From contig NC_065575.1 of assembly GCF_937616625.2 (NCBI RefSeq), positions 23,050,001-23,114,000 of the forward strand: a stretch of 64,000 nt of DNA, given 5' to 3'. The notes below the pieces were generated by a model, which saw only the letters and a list, made by a program, of their open reading frames with translations, made no database searches and was not told where the DNA came from. Position numbers and translations under genes: made by a program. Positions 58,641 to 64,000 of this stretch are shown here, one piece after another (positions within the stretch are counted from its first letter, which is position 1; each line of letters starts with the position of its first letter). This stretch comes from Mercurialis annua. Its lineage: Eukaryota > Streptophyta > Magnoliopsida > Malpighiales > Euphorbiaceae.

Positions 58641-61600
58641 GTTTACAAACATTACGAAACAAAACCAAACGTTTCACCTTTTTAGCGATTTGAGCAAAAC
58701 GTTTGGTTTTGTTTCGTAACGTTTGGCTTAAATCGCTAAAAAGATGAAACGTTGTTTACAAAAGTTACGAAACATAACCAAATGTTTCCCCTTTTTAGCA
58801 ATTTAAGCCAAACGTTTACAAACGTTACGAAACAAATCCAAACGTTTCATCTTTTTAGTGATTTAACCCAAACATTTAAAACGTTACGAAACAAATCCAA
58901 ACGTATCAACTTTTTAGCGATTTAAGCCAAACGTTGACGAAAGTTACAAAACAAATCGAAACGTTTCACCTTTTTAGCATTTTAAGCCAAAAGTTTAAAA
59001 CGTTACGAAATCAATCCAAACGTTTTAAACATTACGAAACAAATCCAAACGTTTCAAACATTAAGAAACAAATCCAAACGTTTCGCATTTTTAGCGATTG
59101 AAGCCAAACATATACAAACGTTATAAAAAAAACCAAAAGTTTCACCTTTGTAGCTGTTAAAGCCAAACGTCTACAAATGTTACGAAACAAATCCAAACAT
59201 TTCACATTTTTAGCGATTTAAGCCAAACGTTTACAAACGTTACGAAACAAATCCAAACGTTTCATCTTTTAGCAATTTAAGCCCGACTTTTAGAAACGTT
59301 ACGAAACAAATCCAAACGTTTAAAACATTAAGAAACCTATCCAAACGTTTAAAACGTACGACAAAAATCCAAATATCTCACCTTTTAGTGATTGAAGCCA
59401 AACGTTTACAAACATTACAAAACCAATCCAAACAATTAAGATGTTACGAAACAAATTCAAACGTTTCACCTTTTTAGCGATTTAAGCCAAACGTTTACAA
59501 ACGTTTCGAAACCAATCCATACGTTTTACTTTTTTAGCGATTTAAGCCATACGTTTACATATGTTACGAAACAAATCCAAGAGTTTCACCTTTTTAGCGA
59601 TTTAAGCCAAACGTTTACAAACCTTACGAAACAAATCCAAACGTTTCCCCTTTTTAGAAATTTATGCCAAACGTTCGTAAACGTAATGAAAGAAAACCAA
59701 ACGTTTTCCCTTTTTAGCGATTTGAGCCAAACGTTTACGAACATTACGAAAAAAAATCCAACAGTTTGACCTTTTTAACGATTTAAGCCAAACGTTTACA
59801 AACGTTACGAAACAAATCTAAACGTTTCACTCTTTTAGCGATTTAAGCCAAATATTTAAAACGTTACAAAAAATTCCAAACGTTTCATATTTTTAGCGAT
59901 TTAAGCCAAACGTTTACAAATGTTACGAAACGTTTTCACTTTTTAGCGATTTAAGCCAAACTTTTACAAACGTTACGAAACAAATCCAAACGTTTCACTT
60001 TTTTACCGATTTAAGCCAAAAGTTTAAAACGTTACAAAACCAATCCAAACGTTTAAAACGTTACTAAAAAAAATCCACACCTTTCGCCTTTTAGCGATTT
60101 AAGTCAAACGTTTACAAACGTTACGAAAAATCCAAACGTTTCACCTTTTTAGCGATTTAAACCAAACATTTAAAATGTTACAAAATCAATCCAAACTTTT
60201 AAAATGTTACAAAATAAATCTAACGTTTCCCATTTTTAGAGATTTAAGCCAAACGTTTACAAACTTTACGAAACAAAACCAAACGTTTTACCTTTTTAGA
60301 GATTTAAGCCAAACGTTTACAAACGTTACAAAACAAATCCAAATATTTCCCCTTTTTAGTGATTTAAGCCAAACGAAACAATTCCAAATGTTTAAACCGT
60401 TAGGAATCAAATCCAAACGTTTTAAACCTTTTTAGCGATTTAAGCCAAACGTTTACAAACGTTACGAAACAAATCCAAATGTTTCATATTTGTAGCGATT
60501 TATGCCAGATTTTTACAATCGTTACGAAACAAATCCAAACGTTTCGCCTTTTTAGGATTTAAGCCTAACGAAACAAATTCAAACATTTAAAATGTTTGGA
60601 AATAAATCGAACGCTTTAAACCTTTTTAGTGATTTAAGCCAAACATTTACAAATGTTACAAAATAAATCCAAATGTTTTAAACGTTACGAAATCAATCCA
60701 AACATTTATCTTTGGCTTAAATAACTAAAAACGTGAAACATTTGGATTTATTTCGTAAAGTTTGTAAAAGTTTGGTTTTGTTTCGTAACATTTCCCCTTA
60801 TTAGAGATTTAACCCAAACATTTACAAAACATTTACAAACGTTACGAAACAAATCCAAACGTTTATAACGTTACGAAACAAATCCAAATGTTTCACCTTT
60901 TTAGCGATTTAAGCCAAACGTTTAAAACTTTACGAAATAAATCCACACGTGTAAAACGTTATGAAACAAATCCAAACGTTTAAAAAAATGTTATGAAACC
61001 AATCCAAACGTTTAGAACATTACGAAACAAATCCAAACGTTTCGCATTTTTAGCGATTTAAGCCAAACGTTTACAAACGTTACAAAACAAATCCAAATGT
61101 TTCCCCTTTTTAGCAATTTAAGCCAAACGTTTACAAACATTATGAAACAAAACCAAATGTTTCATCTTTTTTGCTATTTAAGCCAAACATTTACAAACGT
61201 TATGAAACCAATCCAAACGTTTCCCCTTCTTAGCAATTTATGCCAAATGTTTACAAACATTACGAAACAAAACCAAACGTTTCACCTTTTTAGCTATTTG
61301 AGCAAAACGTTTGGTTTTGTTTCGTAACGTTTGGCTTAAATCGCTAAAAAGGTGAAACGTTGTTTACAAAAGTTACAATACAAAACCAAACATTCCCCTT
61401 TTTAGCAATTTAAGCCAAACGTTACGGAACAAATCCAAAGGTTTCATCTTTTTAGTGATTTAAGCCAAACGTTTAAAACGTTACGAAACAAATCCAAACG
61501 TTTCACCTTTTTAGCAATTTAAGCCAAACGTCTAAAACGTTCCGAAACAAATCCTAACGTTTAAAACATTACAAAATAAATCCAAACGTTTCATATTTTT

Positions 61601-64000
61601 AGCGATTTAAGCCAAACGTTTAAAACGTTACTAAACAAATCCAAACGTTTAAAACGTAATGTTTTAAATCAGAACGTTGCACTTTTTGTTTGTCAACGTT
61701 TCTAAACGTTTGGCTTAAACTGCTAAAAATGGGAAACGTTTGGATTTATTTCGTAACAAGAAAAGATGTTTCACCTTTTTAGCGATTGAAGCCAAACGTT
61801 TACAAACGTTACGAAACAAATCCGAACGTTTCACCTTTTTATCAATTTAAGCCAAAAGGTTAAAACGTTACAACACAAAATCCAAACGTTTCACATTTTT
61901 AGTGATTTAAGCTAATTGTTTACAAACATTACGAAACCAATCCAAACGTTTAAAACGTTGCGAAAGAAATCTAAATGTTTCACCTTTTTAGCAATTTAAG
62001 CAAAACGTTACAAATGTTACGAAACAAATCTAAACGTTTCGCATTTTTTGCAATTTGAGCCAAATGTTTATGAACATTACAAAACAAATCCAAATGTTTC
62101 ACATTTTTAGCGATTTAAGCCAAACGGTTACGAACGTTACGAAACAAATCAAAACATTTAACCCTTTTAGCGATTTAAGCCAAATGTTTACGAATGTTAG
62201 AAACAAATCAAAAAGTTTCCCCTTTTTAGCAATTTAAGCCAAACGTTTAAAACGTTACGAAACAAATCCAAACGTTTAAAACATTACGAAACAAAACCAA
62301 ACATTTTACCTTTTTAGCAATTTAATCCAAAAGTTTAAAACGTTACAAAACCAATCCAAACGTTTAAAACATTACTAAACAAATCCAAACATTTCACCTT
62401 TTTTAGCGATTTAAGCCAAACGTTTATAAATGTTTTCCCTTTTTAGCAATTTATGCCAACAGTTTACAAACGTTGCGAAATAAATCCAAACGTTTCACAT
62501 TTTTAGCGATTTAAGCAAAATATTTACTAACGTTACGAAATAAATCCAAACGTTTCCCCTTTCTAGCGATTTAAGCCAAACACTTAAAACGTCACGAAAA
62601 AATCCAAACGTTTCGCCTTTTTGGCGATTTAAGCCAAACGTTTACAAAAGTTAAGAAACAAATCCAAAGGTTTCCCCTTTTTAGCGATTTAAGCCAAACA
62701 TTTACAAACGTTACGAAACAAATCCAAACATTTCACCTTTTCAGCGATTGATGCCAAATTTTATAAACCTTACGAAACGAATCCAAACATTTCACCTTTT
62801 TAGAGATTTAAGCCAAACGTTTACAAACGTTACGAAACGAACCCAGTTTAAAACGTTACGAAACAAAGCCAAACGTTTCACCTTTTTAGTGATATAAGCC
62901 AAAAGTTTAAAACGTTACAAAACCAATCCAAACATTTAATACGGTATGAAACAAATCCAAACGTTTCACCTTTTTAGCGATTTAAGCCGCTACGAAAAAA
63001 ATGCAAACGTTTCACCTTTTTAGCGTTCTAATCTAAACATTTAAAACATTACGAAACCAAGTCAAACGTTTCAAATTTTCAGTGATTTAAGCCAAACGTT
63101 TAAAAACATTAAAATACAAATCCAAACGTTTCCCCTTTTTAGCGATTTAAGCCAAAAGTTTAAAACGTTACAAAACTAATCTAAACGTTTAAAACATTAC
63201 GAAACAAATCCAAACGTTCCACCTTTTTAGCGATTTAATAAAAACGTTTACAAACGTTACAAAACCAAAAACGTTACGAAACCAAAAACGTTACGAAAGA
63301 AATCCTAACGTTTCACCTTTTTTAGCGATTTAAGCCAAACGTTGACAAACGTTACGAAACAAATTGAAACGTTTCACCTTTTTAGCATTTTAAGCCAAAA
63401 GTTTAATACGTTAAGAAATCAATCCAAACGTTTTGAACATTACGAAACAAATCTAAATGTTTCAAACGTTAAGAAACAAATCCAAACGTTTCACATTTTA
63501 GCGATTGAAGCCAAACATATACAAACGTTACAAAAAAAAAACAAACGTTTCACCTTTATAGATATTTAAGCCAAACGTTTACAAACGTTACGAAACAAAT
63601 CCAAACGTTTTCCATTTTTAGCGATTTAAGCCAAACGTTTACAAACGTTACAAAAAAAACCAAACGTTTACAAACGAAACAAATCCAAACGTTTCACATT
63701 TTAGCGATTTAAGCCAAATGTTTACAAACGTTACGAAACAAATCCAAACGTTTCACCTTTTTAGCAATTTAAGCCCAACTATTAGAAACGTTACGAAACA
63801 AATACAGACGTTTAAAACGTTAAGAAACCTATCCAAACGTTTAAAACGTACGACACAAATCCAAACATCTCACCTTTTAGTGATTGAAGCCAAACGTTTT
63901 CAAATGTTACGAAACCAATCCAAACAATTAAGATGTTACGAAACAAATCCAAACGTTTCACTTTTTTTAGCAATTTAAGCCATAAGTTTACAAACGTTAC
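58641..64000 (-). repeat. 60-bp satellite array, reversed
   Basis: Reversed monomers continue the higher-order pattern to the window end. 58641-61366 matches 47880-50172 with about 430 bp more material, and 61367 onward matches 42586 onward. Forward islands recur at about 58700-58745, 60710-60790, 61310-61360 and 61695-61760. No gene is seen. Confidence 0.95.

Noticed and set aside
42586..64000. Telomere-type or rDNA spacer repeat
   Set aside because: There is no TTTAGGG run and no rRNA gene sequence. The monomer is unlike either.

Overview
This window looks like nuclear heterochromatin from a flowering plant, probably a eudicot; the species cannot be named from it. It is AT-rich. I found no gene supported by sequence: no long open frame, no recognisable domain, and no tRNA or rRNA. 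All reading frames over 60 codons fall inside repeats. About two thirds of the window is one satellite family and about one third is long-LTR retrotransposon sequence inserted into it. The plant assignment rests on the LTR elements: TG...CA termini, 5-bp target duplications, a primer-binding site matching plant initiator tRNA-Met (TGGTATCAGAGC), and the polypurine tract and 'TTCGAGGACGAATTT' end typical of plant Ty3/gypsy elements.

Satellite. The basic monomer is 60 bp. On the strand called forward here it contains, in order, GGTGAAACGTTTGG, TTTCGTAACGTTTG and GGCTTAAATCGCTAAAAA. A 90-bp variant carries one extra 30-bp internal unit. T- and A-tracts recur about every 10 bp. From 2.9 to 42.6 kb the array reads mostly forward, interrupted by six homologous short inverted modules. 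At about 42.585 kb the array switches strand and stays reversed to the window end. The reversed part shows a higher-order period of about 7.6-8.3 kb.

Retroelements, in order: E1 1-2940 (LTR plus PBS, running off the left edge); E2 9865-11721 (truncated LTR); E3 14367-16815 (solo LTR, TSD GATTT); E4 24124-26034 (solo LTR, TSD AAGCC); E5 27329-32380 (5' LTR, PBS and a truncated internal region); E6 33164-41700 (complete, TSD GTTTG, two 2481-bp LTRs that are almost identical, and a 3.6-kb non-coding interior, so a non-autonomous LARD-like element); E7 55771-58640 (solo LTR). E1-E6 lie on the minus strand inside the forward satellite domain. E7 lies on the plus strand inside the reversed domain. 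The LTRs fall into three subfamilies: A (E1, E2, E7), B (E3, E4, E6) and C (E5).

The most interesting signal is not protein coding. Seven diverged LTR insertions (eight LTR copies) share a short hairpin whose stem changes by paired substitutions while pairing is kept. A second hairpin covaries in subfamilies B and C. Each LTR also carries its own young array of tandem or palindromic repeats near the promoter or leader. This points to selected RNA structure in a family of largely non-coding retroelements living in a satellite array.
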